Below, in pieces: positions 1-7,710 of a stretch of 64,000 bases of DNA (position 1 is the first letter of the stretch; each line of letters opens with the position of its first letter). The position numbers and the translations under genes were made by a program. The stretch lies in the NCBI GenBank assembly GCA_020832185.1, contig JAFIFE010000016.1, positions 1 through 64,000 on the forward strand, in the 5' to 3' direction. Source of the DNA: Alkalibacterium sp. (GTDB taxonomy: Bacteria > Bacillota > Bacilli > Lactobacillales > Carnobacteriaceae_A). The notes beneath the pieces were generated by a model. It had not been told where the DNA came from. It did not search any database and saw nothing but the letters and a program-made list of their open reading frames with translations.

Positions 1-25
1 CTAATGTGTTATCGTTAGAGTGCGT

Positions 26-90
26 CATGTGAATTCATCCTGTCTATTGAGAGTTAGCGGTAACTTCAATATACCATGAAATTCACATGG
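26..90. repeat. Inverted repeat CATGTGAATT...AATTCACATG upstream of the truncated ATPase
   Basis: CATGTGAATTCAT at 26-38 is inverted as ATGAAATTCACATG at 76-89. A third related copy, CATGTGAATTTC followed by TCATGG, is at 2859-2876. The first two sit just in front of the truncated ATPase and the third lies inside the neighbouring island. They may be operator-like dyads or remnants of element ends; no transposase is visible. Confidence 0.35.
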
Positions 91-113
91 CGTTTTTCTA
101 TGTGTTAGCCTGA

Positions 114-2114
114 GTGGCTAACTTCATTATAAAATCCAGCACTAAAATTAAAAAACTAGAACCTGATATCATCCCTCTTATAAAAGCTACAGGTCAGGAA
201 GTTGGAGAAGACAGGGGTCTCCAGTCAGAAAAATCGGGTCAGAAACAGAATCACAAAAGACCAGAAAATTGGGGAATTAATTTAACCATCGGTCGCTTAA
301 TCCTTGCCGTTTCAGTGCTTTTACTGGCAAGTTTTGCCCCCATTACCCCTTCCCTTTCCTTTGGTTTGTTTGTGGTCGCTTACCTTGTGGCCGGTTATGA
401 TGTGATTTGGCGAGCCGTTCGAAATATCTTTAATGGCCAAGTCTTTGATGAAAACTTTTTGATGACGATTGCGACACTTGCTGCCTTCTATGTGCAAGAA
501 TATCCCGAAGCAGTAGCCGTTATGCTTTTCTATCAAGTGGGCGAAGTTTTTCAAGATGTGGCCGTAAACAAATCACGTCGCTCTATCGCAGACTTGATGG
601 ATATTCGTCCGGATTACGCCAATATAAAGTTAGCCGATGGCAGTACACGCCAAGTTTCACCAGAATCGATTAAAGTCGGCGATACCATTCTCGTACGTCC
701 AGGCGAAAAAGTGCCCTTAGACGGGAAAGTGGTCGTCGGTTCTTCCGCTATGGATACGTCTGCTTTAACCGGTGAGTCAATGCCCCGAAGTGTTAAAGAA
801 GGTGACGACGTTTTAAGTGGTTTTATCAACAAAATCGGCTTGCTAGAAGTCGTGGTTGAAAAGCCCTTCTCAGAGTCAACCGTGACAAAAATTCTTGAGC
901 TCGTTGAGAATGCGAGCAGTCGTAAAGCACCGACAGAACAATTCATCACGAAGTTTGCTCGATACTACACTCCGATCGTGGTCATTTTAGCTGTCTTATT
1001 AGCTGTTCTTTTACCATTGATTGTTCCTGAAATGACCTTTAATGATGGAATCTACCGGGCAGCCATTTTCCTCGTTATTTCTTGTCCTTGTGCCTTAGTT
1101 GTTTCAATTCCTGTCGGTTTCTTTGGTGGAATTGGTGCTTCTTCACGTAAAGGTATCTTAGTGAAAGGCGGCAACTTCTTAGAAGGCTTAAACGATGTTA
1201 AATATGTCATTATGGATAAGACGGGAACCTTAACCAAAGGGGAATTTGAAATAACCGATATTCAATCGACACCAGAATTCAATAATGAAGAACTCTTAGA
1301 ACTAGCCGCTTATGCGGAAACCCATTCTTCACACCCGATTGCGGTTTCTATCAAAGAACATTACGGGAAAGAGATTGATGAACGACGAATTGATGAATAC
1401 AATGATCTCTCAGGCCATGGTGTTCAAGCGGTTGTTGATGGCAAAGAGATATTAGCCGGAAATGCTAAATTAATGGCTAAATATGGTATTCCTTTTAAAG
1501 AAGTAGAAGAAGTCGGAACGGTTGTCTATTTAGCGATTGAGGGAGCCTATGCTGGTTACCTTCTAATTGCCGATACGATTAAAGAGGACGCTGCAGAAGG
1601 TATAGCCTTAATGAAAGAAAAAGGCGTCGAACATATCATTATGCTTACGGGCGATTCAAAAGCGGTCGCTGAGGCTGTTGGAAGTAAATTAGGCATCGAT
1701 GAAATCCACTCGGAACTTCTTCCACAAGACAAAGTGGAGAAAATGGAAGAAATTATGGTGCGCAAAAACAAAAAAGAAAAAGTTGCTTTTGTGGGCGACG
1801 GGATCAACGATACGCCTGTATTGGCCCGTTCAGATATCGGGATTGCGATGGGTGGCTTAGGCTCAGACGCAGCCATTGAAGCGGCGGATATCGTTATCAT
1901 GGACGACAAGCCTTCTAAAATTGGAACGGCTATGCAAGTCGCCAAAGATACTCGCCAAATTGTTTGGCAAAATATTTTTCTCGCACTAGCTATCAAAGGG
2001 GTATTCTTGATTTTAGGTGCTTTTGGTGTCGCTTCGATGTGGGAAGCAGTCTTTGCAGATGTTGGTGTAACGGTTATTGCTGTATTGAACGCCATGCGTG
2101 TTTTGAGAAAATAA
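114..2114 (+). pseudogene. 5'-truncated Zn/Cd/Pb-type P1B ATPase (CadA-like)
   Basis: Heavy-metal efflux ATPase of the inner membrane. The actuator TGES motif lies near residue 219, the transmembrane CPC motif at about 324-326, the phosphorylation motif DKTGTLT at about 368, and a GDGINDTP motif close to the C-terminus. CPC followed by ALVVSIPVGFFGGIG is typical of Zn/Cd/Pb exporters. The N-terminus is odd: the only start is a GTG directly after an in-frame TGA (111-113), with no ribosome binding site. The first 25 residues (NFIIKSS...LEPD) look like the tail of an HMA metal-binding domain whose front is gone. I infer truncation at the 5' end by a rearrangement at about 1-113; the membrane and catalytic core is complete, so activity is not excluded. 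It lies in the left-hand accessory element. Confidence 0.8.
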
Positions 2115-2162
2115 ATGTTAATACTGTCAGGTGTTAAGAATTAAATAAAAATAGTGAATATT

Positions 2163-2206
2163 AAAGGACGAGAACGCAATTTGCATTGCTCTCGTCCTTT
2201 TTTGTT
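2163..2206 (+). terminator. Rho-independent terminator after the P1B ATPase
   Basis: A long stem (AAAGGACGAGA paired with CTCGTCCTTT, plus an inner GCAAT/ATTGC helix) is followed by a T-rich run. It lies about 50 bp after the ATPase stop codon and ends that transcript. Confidence 0.9.
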
Positions 2207-2437
2207 TGATAATGATTAACCAATTACTCCTTTTTTGAACCTTCTTTAAAATCAAGATTGATGTTATCAAATATTCAGAGAGCATTTCAAATCGAAAGCA
2301 AGGTCATTGTCCGTTAAATCGTCTCTAAATCACTTACTAATAACAGTAAAGTTTCATATTTATTACTTCTAGAGTACTTCTTTTACAAGTTCTAAAAGGA
2401 ACTTAAATTTCAAGTTTAAGTTAGCCATTTGAAAATA

Positions 2438-2483
2438 AAAACCATTACACTTTTCTAAGTAGTAATGGAATTGGTAATGGTTC
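2438..2483. repeat. Integrase arm-type repeat cluster, left-hand element
   Basis: Copies of GTAATGG occur near 2462 and 2474, and an inverted copy (CCATTAC) near 2442. The 45-50 bp block is closely similar to 8150-8197, which lies just inside the right end of the neighbouring island. Repeats like these near attachment cores are usually arm-binding sites for a tyrosine integrase (inference). Being on the outer side of the att repeat at 2560, this block marks the end of a second element. Confidence 0.55.
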
Positions 2484-2505
2484 GTATCATTTACGAGTTC
2501 TCGAT

Positions 2506-2556
2506 AAAACAAAAAAGCCCCACATCAGGAATAAGAAATTCCCTAGTGGAGCTTTG
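2506..2556 (-). terminator. Terminator next to the left att repeat, probably a former ssrA terminator
   Basis: Read on the minus strand, AAAGCTCCAC pairs with GTGGGGCTTT, with an inner GGGAAT/ATTCC helix, and is followed by TTTTTTGTTTT. It lies directly beyond the att-like repeat at 2560-2578, in the same relation that the present ssrA terminator (8235-8281) has to the ssrA 3' end. I infer it ended ssrA before the metal island inserted. Confidence 0.7.
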
Positions 2557-2559
2557 TAT

Positions 2560-2578
2560 CTAAAATGGAGTTGAGGGG
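2560..2578. repeat. Island attachment repeat, left copy
   Basis: CTAAAATGGAGTTGAGGGG matches the 3' end of ssrA plus flank (8289-8307, CTATAATGGAGTTGAGGGG) at 18 of 19 positions in the same orientation. Integrases of islands often use the tmRNA 3' end as attB, and a decayed tyrosine integrase sits between the two copies. The two repeats bound about 5.7 kb. Confidence 0.8.
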
Positions 2579-3000
2579 GGGCTCAACCAAGCCCCTTCAC
2601 ATCAACGTTTATAGTGCTATAGTAATGGTTTTGGTAATGGTTTAGACTAAATTTTCACGCATACGCCTATGTTTTGTGAAGAAAAAGCCTTAACCACACT
2701 TTAGAATTTCTACTCTATTTGAAGTATATTTTATGCTACATAGTTATAAAGTTTCCTAAACACTTCTCTTTACTATCAATCCGTTGTGTTTTGTACCTAT
2801 TTTCAGTAATCTATTACAGAACAAATCCGAGTGTTTTTCGTATTAACTGTAAATGAGTCATGTGAATTTCTCATGGTTTGTTTGGTAACTAAATCATAGG
2901 CGTTCATTGATCTTTTTTCATTTCAAAAGCAAAAATGGTGTCAATTAATCAAAATTAGCCCATCAATACCATCTATTATAGAAACAATTTGACAAACTAA
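2579..3000. other. Non-coding island end, no gene seen
   Basis: This stretch holds the arm repeats at 2620-2643, a small GGGGCT/AAGCCCC hairpin beside the att core, and one copy of the CATGTGAATTTC motif at 2859. I see no credible reading frame. Confidence 0.6.
2620..2643. repeat. Integrase arm-type repeats inside the island's left end
   Basis: AGTAATGGTT and GGTAATGGTTT stand 12 bp apart about 45 bp inside the left att repeat. The same motif is repeated inside the right end (8176-8208). Matching arm repeats at both inner ends are what an integrated element with a split attP should show. Confidence 0.55.
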
Positions 3001-3052
3001 AAAGGAACACGCAACTGTACTTTGTAAATTCGCAGTTACTTGTTCCTTTTCA
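3001..3052 (-). terminator. Terminator of the HMA-dps operon
   Basis: On the minus strand AAAAGGAACA pairs with TGTTCCTTTTT, with an inner AGTAACTG/CAGTTGC helix, 12 bp after the dps stop codon. Confidence 0.85.
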
Positions 3053-3063
3053 TCTATATTGTA

Positions 3064-3618
3064 TTAGTCTTCCTCTTCATCGTGGTAATCATCATCTTCT
3101 AGGGCTTCTTTTCCTAAAAAGGCTTGCAACATCCAGATTTTTGTATCTAAGTCATCTTTAAATTCAATTAGCGTATCCTCAAAGACAACATTCTCTTCTT
3201 CTTGCGCCAAGTGAATGGCACGAATCGTTAATTCACGAGTTTCTCTGAAATCATCGATGATATTGTCAACCATTTCTTCGGCTTTTATATATTTATCTGC
3301 TGGATCTTCTGATAGCATAGAATACTCGACAAGCTCTTTGGTTGTAGAAGCTGGTTTATATCCTGAAGCTAGCAGTTGTTCAGCTAAACGGTCAAACCAT
3401 TTTTCATTATCATCATATAGTTCCTCAAATTTTTCATGTAAAGTAAAGAAGTGAGGTCCCTTTACATACCAATGATACTGATGTAACTTCACATGTAGTG
3501 TGTGAATATTCCCTAAAAGATGGTCTGTAATGGCTGCTGCATTTATTTTCGTATGATGCACATGATCTTTATATTCTTGTTCTTCTTTTAATCTTTCTTG
3601 TGGTGTTTTTTCTGACAT
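3064..3618 (-). CDS. dps: Dps/ferritin-like DNA-protection protein
   Basis: A 184-residue ferritin-fold protein of the Dps family. It should form a dodecamer that oxidises Fe(II) with peroxide and stores the iron, protecting DNA. The HQYHWYVKG segment near residue 47 and the FEELYDDNEKWFD segment near residue 65 are the conserved helices that build the inter-subunit ferroxidase site. The N-terminal 20 residues are charged, and the last 15 are very acidic (DDDYHDEEED), longer than in compact Dps proteins. It follows an HMA metallochaperone by about 40 bp, is probably transcribed with it from the FNR-box promoter at 3954-3995, and ends at a terminator. Its place in a metal island suggests iron or oxidative-metal protection. 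Confidence 0.92.
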   Translation of the reverse strand: MSEKTPQERLKEEQEYKDHVHHTKINAAAITDHLLGNIHTLHVKLHQYHWYVKGPHFFTLHEKFEELYDDNEKWFDRLAEQLLASGYKPASTTKELVEYSMLSEDPADKYIKAEEMVDNIIDDFRETRELTIRAIHLAQEEENVVFEDTLIEFKDDLDTKIWMLQAFLGKEALEDDDYHDEEED

Positions 3619-3658
3619 GATTCATTCCTCCATTATTTTTTTGATTTTTCAAGTAAAC

Positions 3659-3889
3659 CTACGCGGTTTTTACACGCGATCTTTTTACGCCATAACCTAA
3701 GTCTTGGATAGCTTTTTCTATGTCTTCAATTGATACAGTGTCGTCGAAGTTTACTTTTACACGGCTTGCATTGAACATCACTTTCAAGCTGTCTTTATCC
3801 ACACCGTTTAAGTTACCAACACCATTTTCGATTTTTTGTAGACATGATGGACAAGTTAACGTTTCTAATTGAATATTTGCTTTTTGCAT
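3659..3889 (-). CDS. Small HMA-domain metallochaperone (CopZ-like, CPSC motif)
   Basis: A 76-residue stand-alone heavy-metal-associated domain with a beta-alpha-beta-beta-alpha-beta layout. The metal site is TCPSC (Cys13 and Cys16) in place of the more usual MxCxxC of CopZ. Such proteins carry soft or transition metal ions to P1B ATPases; here the ATPase encoded upstream lacks its own HMA domain, so this protein may deliver metal in trans (inference). It is the first gene of a two-gene unit with dps and has its own FNR/FLP-box promoter. It is paralogous to the frameshifted HMA gene at 6161-6382. The metal specificity cannot be read from sequence. Confidence 0.85.
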   Translation of the reverse strand: MQKANIQLETLTCPSCLQKIENGVGNLNGVDKDSLKVMFNASRVKVNFDDTVSIEDIEKAIQDLGYGVKRSRVKTA

Positions 3890-3953
3890 GATACATTCTC
3901 CTTTGAATTTTTATTTGTTATTTATTCATTCGATTTACCTTATTGACATCTAT

Positions 3954-3995
3954 AGTATATCAGCTATTCAAGCTTTTAATCTTGATCTACATCAA
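3954..3995 (-). promoter_or_regulatory. FNR/FLP-box promoter of the HMA-dps operon
   Basis: A perfect TTGATGTAGATCAA (minus strand) at 3982-3995 stands 22 bp upstream of the -10 hexamer TATACT at 3954-3959. The box centre falls near -41.5, the class II activation position. There is no separate -35. Confidence 0.75.
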
Positions 3996-3996
3996 T

Positions 3997-4029
3997 TTAA
4001 CGAGGTATTTTGTATTTCAATATTTTCAT
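3997..4029 (-). CDS. Possible 10-residue leader peptide
   Basis: ATG at 4029 follows an AAGAGG ribosome binding site and reads MKILKYKIPR before TAA. It lies between the promoter at 4050-4091 and the next FNR box at 3982. It could be a leader peptide or the remains of a lost gene whose promoter survives. No homology is recognised. Confidence 0.3.
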   Translation of the reverse strand: MKILKYKIPR

Positions 4030-4049
4030 TTCTTACCTCTTATGCATCT

Positions 4050-4091
4050 ATTCTAATCGAAGACTAGATAGATTGAATTGATGTAGATCAA
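4050..4091 (-). promoter_or_regulatory. Second FNR/FLP-box promoter upstream of HMA-dps
   Basis: A perfect TTGATCTACATCAA (minus strand) at 4078-4091 stands 22 bp upstream of the -10-like TAGAAT at 4050-4055. The box is the exact inverse of the one at 3982-3995. It drives only the short ORF at 3997-4029 or adds a distal promoter to HMA-dps. Confidence 0.65.
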
Positions 4092-4185
4092 GAATTAGTA
4101 TTAATCTCCTAATTGTTTCTGAAATTTGTTCGACTATATTATATTGGAAATTCTACCGTAATCTATTTAGTTTTTATTGTATTTT

Positions 4186-6081
4186 TTATGCATGAACCTC
4201 TTTTGCGTTCGCCGTTTCTACATCAGTTCCTTTGAGTCTGTAGCGCAATAGTCTCATACCGTTTAAGATAACGACTAAGATACTTCCTTCGTGTACTAAC
4301 ATACCGATTGACATGTTCATCCAGTCTGAGAAGAAAACGGCTGCTAGAAGAACAAGTACAGTACCTACTGCAATGACAATATTTTGTTTCATATTATTGG
4401 CGGTTGCTTTAGTTAAGCCTAAAGCGTGAGGCAAGCGGCTCATATTTGAGTTCATTAAAACGACATCAGAAGTTTCAATAGCGACGTCTGTTCCGCTACC
4501 CATTGCGATTCCAATATCCGCAAGGGCTAATGAAGGACTATCGTTTACTCCATCACCAACGAATGCGACAATTTGACCCTGAGCTTGGAGTTCTTTGAGG
4601 TAGTCTGCCTTATCTTCTGGCAGTAAGTTTCCATGGGCTTCTGTTAATCCTAATTCTTCAGCGACTAAATCAACAGTACCTTGGTTATCTCCTGATAGTA
4701 CGATTAAGTTCTTAACACCTAAAGCTTTCATCGCTTGTAAATCTTGTTTAATCCCTGGGCGAATTTGGTCACGAATCCCCATTAGAGCTTTCAACTCACC
4801 ATCGACTGCTGTAATAACTAATGAGTTTCCACGTTTTTCGTAGGCTTCAAAATCTTCACTAGCTTCTTTTGTTAATTGGATATTTTCTTTTTCCATTAAA
4901 GCTACGTTTCCTATTGCAACGCGGTGGCCATCGACTTCTGCGACGATTCCTCCACCTTTTACAACGTTTGTTTCATCTACTGGATACATTTCAATATCGC
5001 CTAACTGTGAAAGAACCGCTTTTGCGAGTGGGTGATCCGATTCATTCTCGACACTTGCCAGATAGCTTAGTGCTTGATCTGCATCCCCATAGGTTTTAAA
5101 TTCGGCAACTTCTGGGTTACCTACAGTTAGAGTTCCTGTTTTATCAAATAGAATCGTATCAACTTTACTAAAGTCTTGAATTACTTCTGAGCCTTTTAAT
5201 AATACACCATTTTTTGCACCATTTCCGATACCAGCTACGTTAGAAACAGGTACTCCAATGACTAATGCACCTGGGCATCCGAGTACTAGTATTGTAATGG
5301 CCAACTCGACATTTTGACTAAAAATCCACACGATAAACGCTAAGACTAAGACGGCTGGTGTATACCACTGCGAGAACTGGTCAATAAAGCGTTCAGCTTC
5401 TGATTTTGAATCTTGAGCTTCTTCAACAAGCTCAATAATTTTACCGAAAGTTGTATCTTCTCCTACACGGTCTGCACGAATTTGTAGGGTTCCATTTTCT
5501 AAAATTGTACCTGCGAAGACTTCTGAATCTGTTTCTTTTCGAACCGGATCCGCTTCACCAGTGATTGATGCTTCGTTAATGTGACCTTCACCAATAACAA
5601 CCGTTCCATCAACTGGAACTTTTCCACCTGTACGGACTTGTAGGATATCGCCTTCGTCAACATCCCATACATCAACTTCTTCAAATTCACCATTTTCCAT
5701 TTGTTTAAAAGCTACTTCCGGTGCCATTTCTGTCAATTCTTTAATCGCTGAACGAGTAGAGTTCAATGTGCGAGCCTCTAACCAGCTACCGAATAAGAAT
5801 AAGAACGTTACGATAGCTGACTCTTCATAGTTTTGAATGAGGAAAGCACCGATTACTGCGATGGTTACTAACACATCAATTGAAATTACTTTTACCTTTA
5901 AAGCCCCAAAAGCTTGAATGGCGATTGGTGCCACCCCTAAAATAGATGCGATAATAAATGTTGTATTAAAAACGGCTGCGTTACTAAAACCAAAATGTGC
6001 GATAAATCCTATAACGATTAAAATTCCTGAGATAAGTGTGATTTTATTTTTACTGCTTAATATTTTTTGCTGAAAACCCAT
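4186..6081 (-). CDS. P1B-type heavy-metal ATPase with CPG motif
   Basis: A 631-residue metal-translocating ATPase of the cytoplasmic membrane. Motifs in order: paired N-terminal transmembrane helices; TGEADP near residue 174; the ion-binding transmembrane motif GCPGALVIG with CPG at 269-271; DKTGTLT from Asp313; a DHP motif for nucleotide binding; GDGVNDSPS; two C-terminal helices. It has no N-terminal HMA domain; two separate HMA proteins are encoded on either side. The usual third residue of the motif is Cys or His, so CPG leaves the metal unclear. An FNR/FLP-box promoter lies 35-76 bp upstream and the start has an AGGAGG site. Substrate is probably a transition or soft metal; Cu, Cd/Zn or Fe cannot be separated from sequence. 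Confidence 0.9.
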   Translation of the reverse strand: MGFQQKILSSKNKITLISGILIVIGFIAHFGFSNAAVFNTTFIIASILGVAPIAIQAFGALKVKVISIDVLVTIAVIGAFLIQNYEESAIVTFLFLFGSWLEARTLNSTRSAIKELTEMAPEVAFKQMENGEFEEVDVWDVDEGDILQVRTGGKVPVDGTVVIGEGHINEASITGEADPVRKETDSEVFAGTILENGTLQIRADRVGEDTTFGKIIELVEEAQDSKSEAERFIDQFSQWYTPAVLVLAFIVWIFSQNVELAITILVLGCPGALVIGVPVSNVAGIGNGAKNGVLLKGSEVIQDFSKVDTILFDKTGTLTVGNPEVAEFKTYGDADQALSYLASVENESDHPLAKAVLSQLGDIEMYPVDETNVVKGGGIVAEVDGHRVAIGNVALMEKENIQLTKEASEDFEAYEKRGNSLVITAVDGELKALMGIRDQIRPGIKQDLQAMKALGVKNLIVLSGDNQGTVDLVAEELGLTEAHGNLLPEDKADYLKELQAQGQIVAFVGDGVNDSPSLALADIGIAMGSGTDVAIETSDVVLMNSNMSRLPHALGLTKATANNMKQNIVIAVGTVLVLLAAVFFSDWMNMSIGMLVHEGSILVVILNGMRLLRYRLKGTDVETANAKEVHA

Positions 6082-6115
6082 TTCTTTCTCCTCCTAGTTT
6101 GTACTTGTTGACTAC

Positions 6116-6157
6116 AGTATACCCTGCGCTTTTTCATTTAAAATTGACCCCAATCAA
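6116..6157 (-). promoter_or_regulatory. FNR/FLP-box promoter of the CPG ATPase
   Basis: TTGATTGGGGTCAA (minus strand, one mismatch to TTGATnnnnATCAA) at 6144-6157 lies 22 bp upstream of the -10 hexamer TATACT at 6116-6121. The geometry is identical to the other four island promoters. Confidence 0.7.
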
Positions 6158-6160
6158 CTT

Positions 6161-6382
6161 TCATACGTTATTATATTTTCTTTGCTGAATATCCAATCTC
6201 TTCAATCTTATGAAGAATTTCTTCTTCTGATATTTATTGTCTTCAAATACTACTCTTGCTTTGCTTCTATCAAATAAAATTTTTATTGTTTCTATACCCG
6301 TTAATTCATTTACATTGTCTATGATTTTTTGCATACAAGATGGACAGGTCGATTTTTCTAATTGAAACGTTATCGTCGTCAT
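6161..6382 (-). pseudogene. Second CPSC-type HMA metallochaperone, frameshifted at the C-terminus
   Basis: The first 50 residues are a normal stand-alone HMA domain with STCPSC (Cys13/Cys16), similar to the protein at 3659-3889. After EDN the reading frame becomes lysine-rich (KYQKKKFFIRLKRL). Reading one frame over gives ISEEEILHKIEEIGYSAKKI and a stop at 6171, a typical final helix and strand of this family. One lost A in the AAA run near 6235 explains it. The encoded 73-residue product keeps the metal-binding loop but would have the wrong last helix. It has its own FNR/FLP-box promoter. Confidence 0.75.
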
Positions 6383-6437
6383 CTTCTCTCTCCTTTATTT
6401 TTTTAGTCATTACTCTGAATGTTTTGATTACACAGTT

Positions 6438-6479
6438 AGTATAGACCGAATATTTTGTTTGCGAATTGATTTATACCAA
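6438..6479 (-). promoter_or_regulatory. FNR/FLP-box promoter of the second HMA gene
   Basis: TTGGTATAAATCAA (minus strand, one mismatch) at 6466-6479 is 22 bp upstream of TATACT at 6438-6443. Confidence 0.7.
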
Positions 6480-6506
6480 TCTTTTACATTCATTTAAACA
6501 TTCGAA

Positions 6507-6541
6507 TAAAAAAATCACTATCCGTTAAGATAGCGACTCTT
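6507..6541 (-). terminator. Terminator of the duplicated-domain protein gene
   Basis: On the minus strand TCGCTATC pairs with GGATAGTGA and is followed by a T run, just after the stop codon of the gene ending at 6548. Confidence 0.8.
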
Positions 6542-6547
6542 TTTCTT

Positions 6548-6859
6548 TTATGCACCATGTTCATCTTGTAGAATCTCAAGTTTTTGAAGGACAGTATCTA
6601 TACTATTGGGATCTAAATTCGAATCATCAAATTCCGCTCCATGCCCTTGAATCAGCATATTTAATTTCGGCTGCAAGCCAGTAATATCATGCGCTGCTTC
6701 TGGTATCTCACAGTTATGCGCGACTAACAAAGCGTCTGCTTTTTCGTGAAAAGTATCTAAAGAGTCTAAAGCCATATTAGAATCATCAAATGTTACACCA
6801 TGGTCTTCCAGTAAAAAATTTAATTTTCTATTTATGTCATTTGCTATATTTTTGTCCAT
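6548..6859 (-). CDS. Small acidic protein made of two repeats, function unknown
   Basis: A 103-residue soluble acidic protein that I do not recognise. It consists of two similar halves: residues about 14-50 and 66-102 align through DHGVTFDDSNMALDSLDT and GHGAEFDDSNLDPNSIDT, each followed by a short helix ending LL or LQ. Each repeat has a conserved His-Gly and FDDSN acidic patch, and there is one Cys-containing AHNCEIPEAAHD linker. These could bind metal, but that is a guess. The gene is monocistronic, with a perfect FNR/FLP-box promoter and its own terminator, and belongs to the island's metal regulon by promoter architecture. Confidence 0.7.
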   Translation of the reverse strand: MDKNIANDINRKLNFLLEDHGVTFDDSNMALDSLDTFHEKADALLVAHNCEIPEAAHDITGLQPKLNMLIQGHGAEFDDSNLDPNSIDTVLQKLEILQDEHGA

Positions 6860-6899
6860 TTCTATAAATCCTCCGCATTTGTATTTTTGTTACATCTAC

Positions 6900-6941
6900 A
6901 GTCTACAAGAGATAACCGCTGTAATAATTGATGCGTATCAA
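6900..6941 (-). promoter_or_regulatory. FNR/FLP-box promoter of the duplicated-domain protein
   Basis: A perfect TTGATACGCATCAA (minus strand) at 6928-6941 is 22 bp upstream of TAGACT at 6900-6905. Confidence 0.75.
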
Positions 6942-6960
6942 TAAACTGTGTTATTATTAG

Positions 6961-7611
6961 AAATACTTTGAATGTATAGACACCGTTCTAAAACAAAATT
7001 TAAATTTGAATATAACTAAAGATACAATGGTTGAAAATTTAGATGTAAACGGATATACGTACTTTAGGATATTATCGTATAGCGGTGCTCGAAAATCGGA
7101 AATATTAGCTCTTAAATGGTCTGATATCGACTTTGATACTTCTACCCTTAACATTAACAAAACGCTCTCTAGAGGCTTAATTAACAAGATTATCATGCAA
7201 CCTACTAAGACAGTGAACGGTAGAAGAATTATTGATATGGATAATGACTCTATGAAGCTCTTGAAGCAATGGAAGATGTATCAAGCTCAATTCATGCTGA
7301 AACTTGGATTTAATACCAATACACACGATCAGAATGTTTTTGCGAATACTAGAAATAATTTCTATTCAATTAATGTTCCCAATGACCGTATGAGAAATGT
7401 GCAAAAGCGTAATGGTCTTAAATAAATTACAGTTCATGGGTTACGACACACGTATAGTAGTATCCTCTTCTCTATGGGAGCTTCAATAAAAGATGTTCAG
7501 GCTCGCCTAGGACACACAGATATCCAAACAACGATGAATATCTATGCTCACGTTACAAAAGAAGAAAAGAAAGATACCGCAGATAAGTTTGCGAAGTTTA
7601 TGGAGAATTAA
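6961..7611 (+). pseudogene. int: Decayed tyrosine recombinase (phage-type integrase)
   Basis: The catalytic domain is readable in one frame but broken. Arg is present in SGARKSEILALKWSDIDFD, and after a TAA at 7423-7425 the same frame continues with HGLRHTYSS, LGHTDI and NIYAH, giving the His-x-x-Arg, second His and the tyrosine nucleophile. The internal stop looks like AAA to TAA. The N-terminal arm-binding and core-binding domains are missing: an in-frame stop stands at 6958-6960 and no start with a ribosome binding site is visible. It lies between the att repeats, with its 3' end facing ssrA, as expected for an ssrA-targeting island. The island is probably no longer able to move by itself. 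Confidence 0.88.
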
Positions 7612-7710
7612 TAATAGTTAAAAGAGAGCTCAATTATTGTTACGTGATTAAGTCTCCGATATTTTATATAAATATTAAGTAGTTCATAAAAAGGGAGAAG
7701 GGAATATAAA

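Noticed and set aside
2258-2270. TTGATGTTATCAA, resembling the FNR/FLP box
   Set aside because: The spacer is 3 rather than 4 bases, no -10 lies 22 bp downstream on either strand, and no gene follows.
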